Of a stretch of DNA of 64,000 nt, positions 1 to 10,797 are shown one piece after another. The DNA is taken from NCBI RefSeq assembly GCF_963678635.1, contig NC_087071.1, forward strand, positions 39,823,797 to 39,887,796. The letters run 5' to 3'. The stretch's first letter is position 1. Each line of letters opens with the position of its first letter. This DNA is from Symsagittifera roscoffensis (lineage: Eukaryota > Xenacoelomorpha > Acoela > Convolutidae). A program made the translations under genes and the position numbers. A model generated the notes under the pieces. It was not told where the DNA came from and made no database searches. It saw only the letters and a program-made list of their open reading frames with translations.

Positions 1-444
1 ATAGAATATGAAAATGCAGTTAAAAACTACTCTGATACTAATCAAATAAACATTTTACAACACTTTCCACTTCACTCACGTTGACAAAAAAATCATTGTG
101 ATGTTGATTTTTAGGAAAAACCCATTTAGGCCTTCACCAATATCATCACCAATAAAGAATCTACACAATCAAAATCACATAAAAAACCACAACTTAAAAA
201 ATAATTCCCGTTAATTGAAAGACAAGACTTAATTGATACAATAAATTCAGCAGGAGCATTAGACAACAACGAAAAAAAACACCATAAATAAGATATTTGA
301 TTTAAATTACCCAATAGACAAAAAACCATTGTCAGCTCAAGAATTTCAAAATATCTCCTTTACATGCACAGTCAAATTAACAAATGATAAACTCAAAAAG
401 TATCAAAAATTGGACCCTGCAATAACCCAATTGAAATCTTGACT

Positions 445-1690
445 TAAATACAAAACTTAACGCGCAAAGCCAATATAAGCATTTTAGAAAACAAAATCTT
501 ACTCAGAGTTTTTTGAAAGTTTAACAATACCAAAAATGAAAACATTTATCTAGTCTAATATCATTACACGGATGCAAAAATACCCTCCCTACCACAAAAT
601 AAAATCTTAATAGCTCTTCATGCTTCACACTACTTAAATAAAAAATGACACAATGGATCAGAAAAAACATATCAGAACTTCACACAAAACTTTTCACTTT
701 CTCAACGTAATAATTTGAATTAAAGTACTTTGCATTCACTGTCTCACCTCTCAATCGATGAATCCTTACCACAACAAAACCAAATCGCAGAGAAACTTGA
801 TTTGAAAGTACAAAGCTTGTATTTCAATCACAGAGTTTCATTGGTTACAAAAGGCCTTGTGTCACCACCCTCAGAAAGAAAATCATACAAAATGGTGATT
901 GTAGACGCTATTACACGTTAGGTAGCACAAAGCCTTGTAAAATGCTGTAAGGTTTTTATGGATACACATAACTCTATGAACGTTGTATAGCAAAATTTGG
1001 CTTACCCGAAATCTTTGTTACAGATAACGGAACAGAATTTATGAACAATGAAACAATCACATTATGCCACCCTTTTAACCTAAAACTGAAGCCTATAAAT
1101 TCACATGCTTCATTGACAAATGGACTAGTTGAAGGCATGAACCGTTGATTGTTACAAAACATCCCATGTATGAAAAAGCGAAGAAGATGAAAAGTACACT
1201 GAATGGTCAACAGACGTAAATTTATTTCAACTTCCGGCACCCACACAAAATGGATTTCAAACAGAGACGGAAAACACAATGAGATTTCTCAAAAGATTGC
1301 AAAGAAGTTACTACTTAGAAAAAAATCAAATCCAAATGAATTCACGCTTCACACCAGCTTCAGATCTCAAATTACTATTTATTCCAAATTTTACAAAACA
1401 GAATTAAATCTCAAAAAAATACAAATCATTAGATAAGGAAAATAGCAAATCATTGAAAAACCCTAGGATGCAACATACAAAAAAAATTATCAGAACAAAA
1501 AAAAATTATACAACACAGAAGAAATGATGCAAAAAATTACCACAGTCCCCTATTATCGCAAAAAAGCATATTCGCAAAACAAAAAGAAATCGTAAATTAC
1601 AAAGGCAATTTCCAACACCAGAAAAAAAACCGAGATCAACCAAGTGAAGGTTATACGGATTTCATTCCACAATCTAAAATGTTTCGAAAC
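445..1690 (+). pseudogene. Integrase remnant of element A (zinc-binding, DDE core and C-terminal parts)
   Basis: Integrase joins retroelement cDNA to the host chromosome. Pieces in different frames can be read in family order: an H-x3-H zinc-finger-like start near 620-690 (ALHASHYLNKK...HNGSEKTY), a core start near 850-920 ending VIVDAITR, where the Asp is a likely first catalytic Asp, then FGLPEIFVTDNGTEFMNNE (about 1000-1050) with the second catalytic Asp in TDNGTEF, and SLTNGLVEGMNR (about 1110-1145), where the usual catalytic Glu falls in VEGMNR. A C-terminal piece containing SGTHTKW (from about 1233) follows. Between the core and C-terminal parts a segment is missing compared with the inverted integrase fragment inside element B, which extends further upstream of the same SGTHT motif. 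Stops and frameshifts interrupt it throughout. Confidence 0.8.
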
Positions 1691-2329
1691 GTAGAAATCC
1701 AACAAACGTATGAATAATTAGTACGCCTAAATTTTTTTCAAACACTCAAACTTTTTCGTCATATATTTAGACGAATTATTAGAGTTCAATCTTCTGTCTC
1801 GAATAATCAATTTATATAAATTTCTCAGGAATTATTATTCAAAATATACCGACTAGATCACCTGAAATAATCTCACTCTTTATTGCATTCCACTGCTATT
1901 ATTAGCCGACATTACTCCAAAATCAACTAGATCTATATTTTTAATTCAGAGACCTCCATGTCAAAAAAGAAATACCCTTAAATCTGACAACTTAAATAAA
2001 CATCATATAAAAGTTTTAACCCTGCTCTATCAATCAATAAAAAAGCCAACAATAATAAGTACAGTTAGAATCAGAAAAATTAAGAAAAACACTACTCTAG
2101 ATTAGGGTAAAAATCAAATGATCGCTAAGCCTGAATACAATCTACCTCAGAAAAACCCCCCATCATCCCAAAACAGGAACAAGAATTGGACGCCTAAACC
2201 CTTAACCAAAACTGCAGAATTCCCTTCATCCAAACCTCTTGATACCCAAACCATTTGTAGAAAAAAAGTTAGACCCCACTCGATATAATTTGGAAAGAAA
2301 TAAAAATGATTTGCAAAACAAATATCCTT
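1691..2329. other. Internal spacer of element A, no gene seen
   Basis: A-rich sequence between the integrase remnant and the repeat block. Short frames occur on both strands but none shows a recognisable domain. By position it is where the pol end and the junction to the env-like ORF would lie. Confidence 0.4.
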
Positions 2330-3120
2330 TCGAATGCTCACTTCAAACTCAGTTATACAAGTTTTTAAAAAAATCGTTTACTTTTTCTATAAATTTTATC
2401 AAGTGTCATGAATTTTTGCTTTTTCTTAGCAAATTTTAGAATTCAAAATGAACATACTTAAAGTTTTTCAGACCTAAGCTTTTTTTAAAAAAAATCATTG
2501 ATCACCTAACCAGGTACAAAAATAAAGGTACTTTTTTTTCATAAACGATCAAAAAATGTTAAATAAAGAAGAATTTCGGATGCTTTCATCATTTTCCTTT
2601 TTTAATTAGTTTTCCTCATTTTGACCCTTCATAAAGGTACAAGAAAACACTAATCGCTTTTGAAATCGCAGATTTTTTAATAATACTTTTTGACGAAGAG
2701 AGTTACAAAGAACACAAATTTTTCTTAACCAATTGACAAAATTTAACCAAAAAAAATTGATATAGCTGACCTAAACTCAATAAAAAGTTCCCCACCTGTC
2801 AACCCACTCAAAAATCCCTAGTCCACACCTTCATTGAGTCAACCAAATCAACCCCAATTATCTACTCGTTTATCTTACAGTATCTATCTCAGACCTCACC
2901 TCCTCTATCCTTTCCATTTTGTAGCCCCAGTTTTTATCTATCTCACCACAATTGAGATACATTTGTTGAAATTTTAGATTCCGAGAAAAGCCCCACTATT
3001 TTGCAACCACATTTACAACCTATAACTCTTCCAACCCTGTAATAAATTCCACTTAGAGCTCTTACTCACTGCTGCTACCCCCATTCTTTCTCCTCTTTTC
3101 AGTCATGCCTTCGATATCCC
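2330..3120 (+). repeat. Repeat block U, copy 1 (internal/untranslated sequence of the element family)
   Basis: About 790 bp similar to 7118-7905. Shared landmarks are ...TCACTTCAAACTCAGTTAT near the left end, ATCACCT(A/T)ACCAGGTAC in the middle and the CTGCTGCTACCCCCATTCTT stretch near the right end. The right 160 bp recur a third time at about 5725-5880. Here the block lies directly in front of an env-like ORF, in the other two places in front of an LTR, so element A looks chimeric or internally rearranged. Confidence 0.65.
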
Positions 3121-3127
3121 TAGTCCC

Positions 3128-4450
3128 ATGCTGATGACCAACTTGAGCCTTATCTTGACAGTCTCAGTAAAAATCAACAACAAATGTACGCGCTATTCAT
3201 CAAAAAACTCCATCTGGTTCGACCTTAGAATCATCTACATCATCCATCCACAATGCCGTACCAGCGCACAACGTATTCATATGAAACGAAAATGCCCCAA
3301 TAACACAATAACTTTTTTCTCTTCGCCCGTCATTACCCGAACTGGTTCGAAGTAATCATCCCGTGTCGCTGACACACCAAAAATTTTATTGGAAACCGTA
3401 CCTTCTCCCCTCAATTTTCATACATATAATAACGCAAACCAGTCCCAACAAGCCCAATACTTTGACGAATTTTCCTTCTCCCAACCTTTCCTTGAACTCC
3501 TTCTACAATTTTACTAACCCAACCAAAATTTGGTTAAAAAAACAACCGACGATGATGAACTCTGTGACACGAACTTTCCCCAACTCAAAAAAGCTCTAAA
3601 CTTAAATCATTTTACCTACATTGGCTTATCACAAACACTCAACCGCTTCAATGTACGAAAATCAAATCGGTTTTTAGTAACACACCAAGATCACACAGTC
3701 ATTCGTTACATGGACGACTCACCGTATGACACTGACCCCACAGTAAACTCGCAACTACCAGAAAAAGTTCATGGTCAAAACTGATTCTATCTTTGACAGA
3801 GATATAGTAAAAAGTTTATTCATGTAATCAACAAAGCACTTCAAAACACCATGGAAGCCATATTTTAGCAAATTCGGTTACTATTAATTAGCATTTTATT
3901 TTCTAGTCCCTAAAAAACGTGATTTTAATTGTTCACACGAAATCATGCTGAAAATTAAACTAAAAGACTTATATAAACAATGCAGACTTCTAAAACGCCA
4001 TCCACCAATACTTCGTCATCAACTCTACATGTTTATTATCTCCAAATCTACGTCACCATAATTTCTTAACATCCCATTTTGCATAAAGTATACTTAATTT
4101 AGCGGCATCCTCCGCAATTATGATCCCGTTAGCTATATGGATATATTTATCCCTCTCACCAATGAATTTCCCCTTGAACACTACCGTCCCATCCTTATCC
4201 CGCCTGAAAACATCCAACTAGTTGAAATCGCCCTTTTAGAAACTATCGCACTTTGAAATTTAATCAAAAATTATATAACCTAATCCAAGACACTAGATAT
4301 GAGTTTTTCGCCACACCTGAAGAAGTTAACATCATCCAACCACTTGAAATTTTATGATCATAATAACGCTCTAAAATTGTTGATCGAAGGCATGCGAAAC
4401 TTTTGACACAATCACACACAAGCAACACTAATTTCCTAGATGGCCTTTTC
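3128..4450 (+). pseudogene. Env-like third ORF of element A, broken
   Basis: Frames at 3363-3599 and 3530-3784 are clearly related to 50563-51247 and 59222-59905 in element B: both share the pattern DD-E-LC-T, then a QTLNRFN motif followed by NRF, then an acidic stretch. The similarity goes on at nucleotide level to about 4450, matching 59.9-60.3 kb. The ORF sits downstream of pol and upstream of the 3' untranslated region, which is where errantivirus- and retrovirus-like elements carry an envelope gene. I did not identify a convincing signal peptide, furin site or membrane anchor, so 'env-like' rests on position and on the Cys-containing parts seen in element B. Several frame breaks are present. 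Confidence 0.5.
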
Positions 4451-5924
4451 TCTGAACCTGGCCCTCAAGATATTTGAATTTTTAATTTTAAAGATTACTA
4501 ATCAATTCCCAATCATTCACTCACAATTTTTACAGTTTATAAGTGTAATTTATAAGTGGGTTTCACAGTTTCTTTTTAAATTTACCCAATAAATTCTCTG
4601 AAAATATTGAATAAAACAAAAACAAAAATGAAACATTAGGAAATTTTGTTTTAAGACTCTAACTGCTTACTTCAATTTGTATAAATGCTATAAAAGTGAT
4701 ATGTAGCAATGAAATTGAAATAATCATAGTGCTCTAGATAAGGTTTAAGAAATACTGAAATAGTAATGAGTAAAAAATTAGATTACCTTTCAATGTGCGC
4801 TTTGTTTTGCAAATTTTTAGTTTATTGTTTAACTCGCCCACTTTTATGCACTATTTCCATACAACCAAAAGTAATTTGCCACTGTGTGTTGGTTTTAAAT
4901 TGAATTGCATGTTTTACAAACAAACTGATAACAAGTTTACTATGCTTTAACTCGTCTTAAGTTTTCCTTTATCCAGTTGGAGGGAATTAAATTCAAGCTT
5001 TAACTAACAAACGCAGCTCACTAACACCACAAAACGAATCAAACTTACAGAAAGATCGCACGATTTCTAAACAAGATTAAACACAGATTAAAATTGGTAA
5101 AACAGTCTTTTGAACCTTGATCAAAGACTTTTTAACATCACAAGAAATGTAAAAGAATAACACAAACCAAAAAAGGACACAACCAAAGAAATGACCAGCA
5201 AAAGGGAGATTAAAACTTCACGACATTCAGATTCTCGAAAGGCATATCGATTGGTTTTGCTTACCGCAGTCACAACCCTGACAGGTTATAAAGCATGAAA
5301 CCAATATCGCAGCAAATGTACCCATTGAACAAATAACATCTCGATGTGGAACTGAGAAACACGGATCCTAGTCACTTGGAGCTTTACTAAAAGAATTCAA
5401 ACCCTATCTCACTATTCGAGGGATAATTGGGAAGGCGCGTAGTCTCACTCTTTTTAACGAAATTGAGAAAAGACTATACCAGTCTTCAACCTTGACACGA
5501 TCCCTCAACTCATCTACAACATAAGCAATCTTTTCTCTCTTCACGAACAACTCTTTTTCTCACTACAAAGATGGCTACTTCAAAATACGAGCAACTGTTT
5601 GTCTTCTCTCTTCATTCCCTCACTATTTTCAAAGAATCGACTCAAAGAAGAAATACAGAATTTACTCCCTCCATTCTTCACAAGAACAAACTCTATTCTA
5701 AATAAACCTGCAATTGATACATCCGTTGATTTTTAGATTCCAAGCCAAGCCCTACTATTTTTTGCAACCACCTTTCAATCTATAACTCACCCACCCCTGT
5801 TTTAAATCCATTTAGAGCTCTTAACACACTGCTGCTACCCCTACTTTCCGTCCTCTTTCCAGTCATGCCCCTGATGCCACAAGAACAAACTAATAACTTT
5901 AAAACTTTTCAAGCCCCGCTTGGT
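4451..5924 (+). other. 3' untranslated region of element A
   Basis: No coding potential seen. The stretch 4800-5560 is similar to 60.6-61.7 kb of element B (shared CAACGCAGCT, ATCTCGATGTGG/TTGAA and AATCCTAGTC landmarks), and 5725-5880 repeats the end of repeat block U. A CCCC tract (AAGCCCCGCTTGG) lies just before the LTR; the same position in the other copies also has CCCCGG rather than the expected purine tract. Confidence 0.55.
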
Positions 5925-6296
5925 TGAATGCAGTTCAGATCAACCATTAATTTATTCTAATTAATTCTTGATAAAAACCTCTTTAAAATTTTTAGACCTA
6001 ACCAATCATGATAGATGACAAAAACTTAAAAAAAATTGTATGGCTGAAACTAATAAAATTTGAGCCTGAGATGAATAGTTTCAATTTTGCAAACAGTCGC
6101 TCTTTCTTGATTCTAAACCTCGCAACAAAAGCAATTTATACTAGATCTTTCGAGACCAGAAAATATAAGAGTAAGATTAGGATCGGTATTAGCCTAAGAA
6201 GTTGCCTGGACCTATCCGGCCGAAAATAAGATAGCGTGACGAACAGAGGGTATACCTTATCCGAAATCACTCTATTAGAAAGCCATATTTTTTCAC
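5925..6296 (+). repeat. 3' LTR of element A (approximate limits)
   Basis: Begins with TG in the context TGAATGCAGTTC, which aligns with TGGAACCAGTTC (39799) and TGCAATCAGTTC (61886), the starts of the LTRs of element B. It contains the family's best conserved LTR core: GAAGTTGC, CTATCCGGCCGAAAATAAG, then ATAGCGTGACGAACAG at about 6200-6246. The right limit is set only by alignment with the other LTRs; a CA dinucleotide lies near 6296. Sequence to the right (to 6959) is shared with the second LTR region at 8137-8983. Confidence 0.6.
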
Positions 6297-6959
6297 AAAA
6301 TTTACCTCGGCAGAAAATATCGAAATGTTTACGTATATGATAATTTTTATAAGAATATTAAAAAAAGCTGACACAGTTCCAAGAATTCAAAACAATAAAG
6401 TAAATTTTAACACAGGGATTGATTGCGGCAAATTGATAATTAAAAAATTAATTTGACTCTTACTCAGAATCAATAACCAAATGAGAGAAGTGCACTTTTT
6501 TAAACGAAAAAACAGTTGATTTTATTTTTTTGCAGAGTAAAACACAATAAAATCTGAACCGGTTTTTGTCCAACAAAAAACGGTTGGCAATAATTCTGAA
6601 GTTCATTTTTTGCATCAGCTGTTGCAATCCAAACGTCAGTTTTTGAGACTTTCCCGTAACTCATTTCAGTCTATGCGTACTCTTTTTTAGATCCTATGAA
6701 TTATCGAAATTTTTATGTTAGTACATTTTCACTATGTGTTCCGGAAGCAGATAAAAAAAATAGATGAGACTGGAAAATTTCTCCTCTGATTAGGACATCT
6801 GAACAAAAATATGCACTTATGCACTCACCTATAGCATATCAAATTATCGATAGAATTATCTTATTAGCCCACAAAATGTTTTCAAAAAAAGGTAGTTTTT
6901 AGGTTGTCACAAATCTCGAATTTAACAATTGGTAGAAAAAAGTGTTACACCAGTCGGCT
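6108..6959 (+). repeat. Direct repeat D, copy 1 (LTR 3' half plus flanking DNA)
   Basis: About 850 bp nearly identical (a few mismatches and small indels) to 8137-8983, offset 2024-2027 bp. It covers the right half of the LTR and about 660 bp to its right. To the left the two regions remain alignable, but at clearly lower similarity, back to about 5710/7730. Confidence 0.8.
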
Positions 6960-6960
6960 T

Positions 6961-7117
6961 TAGGATATACTAGATCTTTTGGAAACATAAGAGTAAAATT
7001 GGGATCGATATTAGACTAAGAAGTTGCATGAAGTTACACGGCCGACAATAAGATAGCGTGACGAACAGAAAAAGAAGTTGCATGAACCTATCCGGCCAAA
7101 AAAGTTAGCTTGACGAA
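6961..7117 (+). repeat. Two truncated LTR-core copies in tandem
   Basis: The LTR core (AAGAAGTTGC ... GCGTGACGAACAG) occurs twice in succession, at about 7018-7067 and 7073-7124, both diverged from the complete LTRs. They join direct repeat D copy 1 to repeat block U copy 2, marking a rearrangement between LTR sequences. Confidence 0.7.
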
Positions 7118-7905
7118 CAGAGCGAATGATCACTTCAAACTCAGTTATGCATGTTTTTAAAACATTTCTTTTCAGTTTTGCTACTAAACAAACTTTTAAA
7201 AATCATTAAATTATACTCATAAATTTCAAATCTGAATTTTTTTTCTGCCAAATCATCGATCACCTTACCAGGTACGATAATTAATATCTTTCTTTTATAA
7301 TTGATCAAAAAAAAATAAAAAAAGACCTATTTTTCTGAGTTTTCCTCCTTTTGATACTTTCAAAACTTACAAGAAAGCAATAATCGCATTTAAATTGGCA
7401 ATTTTAGATAATATTTTTGACAAAAAAAAACACCAACCACACAAAATTTATTGAGCCAATTGACAAAATATAACTATAAAAAATCAAAATTGCTGAGCCA
7501 ACACCAATAAAACATTTCCAGCCTATCAACCCACCCCAAAAACCCCAGTCAACGCCTATATTAAAACAAAAAAACCAACCCCAATAATTTACTCGTATAT
7601 CTTACACTATCCATCACAGACCTTACCTTGTCTCCCCTACCCGTTTTTAGCCCAATTTTTCTTTTATGTCACCAAACTTGAACTCTGAGCACTCAATGCG
7701 AACTTTTTTTGACACCAACTGTAAATAAACCTGCAAATGATACATCCGTTGATTTTTTAGATTGCGAGGCAAGCCGTACTATTTTTTGCAACCATCTTTT
7801 CAACTTGTAACTCACTCATCCCTGTAGTAATTTCCAGTTAAAGCTCTTAACACACTGCTGCTACCCCCATTCTTTCTGCTCTTTCGAGCCATGCCCCGAT
7901 GTCAC
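7118..7905 (+). repeat. Repeat block U, copy 2
   Basis: Similar to 2330-3120 along its length, beginning at the shared TCACTTCAAACTCAGTTAT and ending at the CTGCTGCTACCCCCATTCTT region. It leads into a second LTR at about 7950, as expected for the 3' end of an element of this family. Confidence 0.65.
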
Positions 7906-7949
7906 AAGAACAAACTTTAAAATTTAAAACTTTTTAAGCCCCGGATGGG

Positions 7950-8323
7950 TGAAACCAGTTCAAAACAATCATTTATTTTATCTTAATATATTCTTTATAA
8001 TTACCTCTGTAAAATGTTCAGATCTAACCAATCATGATCCACAACTAAATTTTACAAATATTAGTTTCGCTGAAAATATTCATAGTTTCAGCGTGAGAAG
8101 ATTAAGTTTAATATAGCAAACAGTGGCTCTTTGTTCATTCTAAACCTCGCAACAATAGCAATTTATACTAGATCTTTCGAGACCAGAAAATATAAGAGTA
8201 AGATTAGGATCGGTATTAGCCTAAGAAGTTGCCTGGACCTATCCGGCCGAAAATAAGATAGCGTGACGAACAGAGGGTATACCTTATCCGAAATCACTCT
8301 ATTAGAAAGCCATATTTTTTCAC
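7950..8323 (+). repeat. LTR of the same family, second copy (approximate limits)
   Basis: Starts TGAAACCAGTTC directly after CCCCGGATGGG, aligned with the starts of the other LTRs, and carries the conserved core at about 8224-8273. Its right part is included in direct repeat D copy 2. No internal element sequence follows it, so it ends a second truncated element or is a rearranged solo LTR. Confidence 0.6.
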
Positions 8324-8983
8324 AAAATATACCTCGGCAGAAAATATCGAAATGTTTACGTATATGATAAATTTTATAAGAATATTAAAAAAAGCTGACA
8401 AAGTTCCAAGAATTCAAAACAATAAAGTAAATTTTAACACAGGGATTGATTGCGGCAAATTGATAATTAAAAAATTAATTTACCCTTACTCAGAACCAAT
8501 AACGAAATGAGAGAAGTGCACTTTTTTAAACTAAAATACAGTTGATTTTATTTTTTTGCAGAGTAAAACACAATAAGATCTGAACCGGTTTTTGTCCAAC
8601 AAAAAACGGTTGGCAATAATTCTGAAGTTCATTGTTTGCATCGGCTGTTGCAATCCAAACGTCAGTTTTTGAGACTTTCCCGTAACTCATTTCAATCTAT
8701 GCGTACTCTTTTTTAGATCCTGTGAATTATCGAAACTTTTATGTTAGTATATTTTCACTGTGTTCCGGAAGCAGATAAAAAAAATAGATGAGACCAGAAA
8801 ATTTCTCCTCTGTTTAGGAAATCTGAACAAAAATATGCGCTTATGCACTCACCTATAGCATATCAAATTATCGATAGAATTATCTTATTAGCCCACAAAA
8901 TGTTTTCAAAAAAAGGTAGTTTTTAGGTTGTCACAAATCTCGAATTTAACAATTGGTAGAAAAAAGTGTTACACCAGTCGGCT
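8137..8983 (+). repeat. Direct repeat D, copy 2
   Basis: Near-identical to 6108-6959. It ends in ACACCAGTCGGCT, after which the sequence changes to the 5' region of the split gene at 9098. Copy 1 instead continues into the truncated LTR cores. The low divergence shows this duplication is younger than the LTR insertions themselves. Confidence 0.8.
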
Positions 8984-9097
8984 AAAGACGTAAATAACGT
9001 ATTTAAATTGTATAGCAAAAGTTACTTTGAAGTTTCATTGAAAAAAATAAGCTGTTGCTACTTTTTGAATGAAAGTAACATCATTTTTGGTTTAGTC

Positions 9098-9169
9098 ATG
9101 ACATCCAACAGCAGCTCCGACCAAGAACTGGAGGATACAAAGAGACGCACATTGCCCGATAAGGTGAAG
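9098..9169 (+). CDS. Exon 1 of a helical/coiled-coil protein gene (N-terminus)
   Basis: ATG at 9098 opens a short hydrophilic, Ser/Glu/Lys-rich sequence (MTSNSSSDQELEDTKRRTL...). Two phase-0 donor sites are possible, AAG|GTGAAG (after 9163) or AAG|GTTGAT (after 9169); either joins in frame to the acceptor TTTTCACAG at 9505. The frame stays open upstream to about 8966 without a better Met in context, and repeat D ends only 115 bp upstream, so the promoter must overlap transposon-derived DNA. Assignment as first exon is inference from splice signals and phase; a cDNA is the deciding test. Confidence 0.45.
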
Positions 9170-9505
9170 GTTGATTAAGGTTTTCTTCAAATCATTCAAA
9201 ATTTTTAGAACGAAATTACTTTTTTTCACGTCAGCCAACGTTTATCTTATTTTGACTTACCTTTTTTCAACACTCTGCAAAGAACAAAAGAATACTCGAC
9301 GAAATCGATGAAAATTATCGTTTTCTGAAAATATCCATCTTTAAACTATGAAAGAGTAATAATAACAATTGACAATTAGTTTTTCTTTCCAAATCAAGCA
9401 AATTGGTGTGTGATGATTTATCTTACGAGTTCAATGTTGTTTCTCAGTATATTTTGTCATAGCTTTTGAGGTTGAACTCTTTCTACAGTAGGACTCTTTT
9501 CACAG
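9170..9505 (+). other. Predicted intron 1
   Basis: T-rich sequence between the exon 1 donor and a pyrimidine-rich acceptor (CTCTTTTCACAG). No feature seen inside. Confidence 0.4.
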
Positions 9506-9846
9506 GTAGACCAATTTTATACAGAAGGACATGTCTCTGTTTTTATACAGGAAGGCATGATACTAACTGGGAACTGTGACTGGGCAGCTGTGCTGAGCTC
9601 AGCCCCAACAACAGTTTGCTCACTGGGTCAATTGATCGTGTTTCTCTTGACCGAGATGTTTCCCTTTTATTCAAAAAAACGAGCAAGGCTGACTTCAAAA
9701 TGACAAAGAACATTCACTCTCTCCAAGCATCAATGCTTCAGATAGCTAAAATGGGTTGGTCCAGCTTCAACAAGGCGAGTGAAAACATGGAAGAAATTCG
9801 ATTGTTAACACTTCAAGTACCGACTTACGTCCAAGATACTGTCAAA
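9506..9846 (+). CDS. Exon 2 of the helical protein gene, with a one-base frame break at an A7 run
   Basis: The exon starts after CTCTTTTCACAG in phase 0 (VDQFYTEGHVSVFIQEG...) and ends at a good donor, CAAA|GTAAGA. The first frame stays open to 9694 and the second from 9580 to the donor; the change of frame can be placed at the seven-A run at 9673-9679. The second part (SKADFKMTKNIHSLQ...) is amphipathic and helical in character, like the last exon. The break is either a pseudogene lesion or a homopolymer error, because the same kind of break occurs in exon 3 and in the minus-strand gene at 31 kb. No domain name can be given. Confidence 0.45.
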
Positions 9847-10713
9847 GTAAGATCTTTTTGTTGTTCTTATTCAGTGAAATAATTGCTCCCGCACCGGTGG
9901 CTTGTGCTTGGTGTGATTTTCTAGCAGAAAAGTGTTCTTTATTTTAAAAGCCTCCTTCGATTGTTATAGTCTTTCGCTCAAACTTTCAAAATTCTTTATA
10001 TCATGTCAATCCTCATCTGAAAAACCTGCGAAATTTGAAAATTGACAACTCGGCCTTTTGGGACAATTACACCACCCATATTTTTTTTTGAAGATCGCAT
10101 GAGCGTAGAATTAATCGGGCTCAACAATCTTGCAAATTTGATTTCAGGCAGGTTATTTGCAATAGTTTTATGATACCAGACACCTAAAGTACATAAGTAT
10201 TCGTGAGATTTTGTACATAGTACTCGCAATGAGTTTTTTTGTAAAAAAGATCATTAAAAAAATTATTAATAAACAATATTTTTTGGGACATGACATAATA
10301 ATTGAACAGTAAAAGGTAGTCGGAACATTCAAGTCTTTGCTTCAAGTCTTTGTCGTCCTCGCCTCCGAAGAAAAGGAAGAACTTTTAATCTCGTTTTTTT
10401 TTCATTGGAAAAACTTTTTTTTTTTGATGCTCATATTTTAGGGAAAATTTTATGTCATCTGAAAACTTTTGATTTGCTGAGCTCAGATCTAACAAAAATT
10501 TTTTACCTGCAGAATTTTTGTTCTAATTTTTGAAGAAAATGCGGACTGTCTTACTGTTTTTTTTTCTATTTCAATCGTTTTTCGTCAACCGAAATAACAG
10601 TTTTTGTGATAAACATTTCTAACCCAATAGAATAACAGCTTCATGATTTGAAAACCGAAAAAAACGTTTGCATCTATTGAAGACTTAAAAAAACCAACTT
10701 ATTTTTTTTTCAG
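9847..10713 (+). other. Predicted intron 2
   Basis: AT-rich, ending in a strong acceptor (TTATTTTTTTTTCAG). No gene or element recognised. Confidence 0.4.
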
Positions 10714-10797
10714 ACTAATTTATGCACATTTCAAGATCTACTTGAAAATGATGAAAACATAACACGAGATATGCAGCACAAAAAAACTGGACACTGA
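10714..10797 (+). CDS. Exon 3 of the helical protein gene, frame uncertain
   Basis: After the TTTTTTTTCAG acceptor the phase-0 frame reads TNLCTFQDLLENDENITRD and then meets a TGA at 10795, shortly after an A7 run. In the frame reached by removing one A, an acidic/basic frame stays open to about 10924 and contains a plausible donor (GAAT|GTGAGC). So the exon probably extends to about 10846, with a homopolymer error, or the gene is damaged here. Phase agrees with both exon 2 and exon 4. Confidence 0.35.
   Translation, partial: TNLCTFQDLLENDENITRDMQHKKTGH

Larger units (their letters stand above)
1..6296 (+). mobile_element. LTR retroelement A (Ty3/Gypsy-type, env-bearing), 5'-truncated by the window, decayed
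   Basis: The plus strand holds, in order, an integrase remnant (about 450-1690), a linker with a repeat block (2330-3120), an env-like remnant (3128-4450), a 3' untranslated region (4500-5924) and a 3' LTR (about 5925-6296). Several of these parts (env-like ORF, 3' UTR, LTR) match element B at 39.8-62.3 kb in order and orientation, so A and B are one family. No RNase H, RT, protease or gag is visible because the window opens inside pol. Every reading frame is broken by stops or shifts, so this copy is dead. The integrase is of the retroviral/Ty3 type by its motifs; family placement is inference. Confidence 0.8.
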
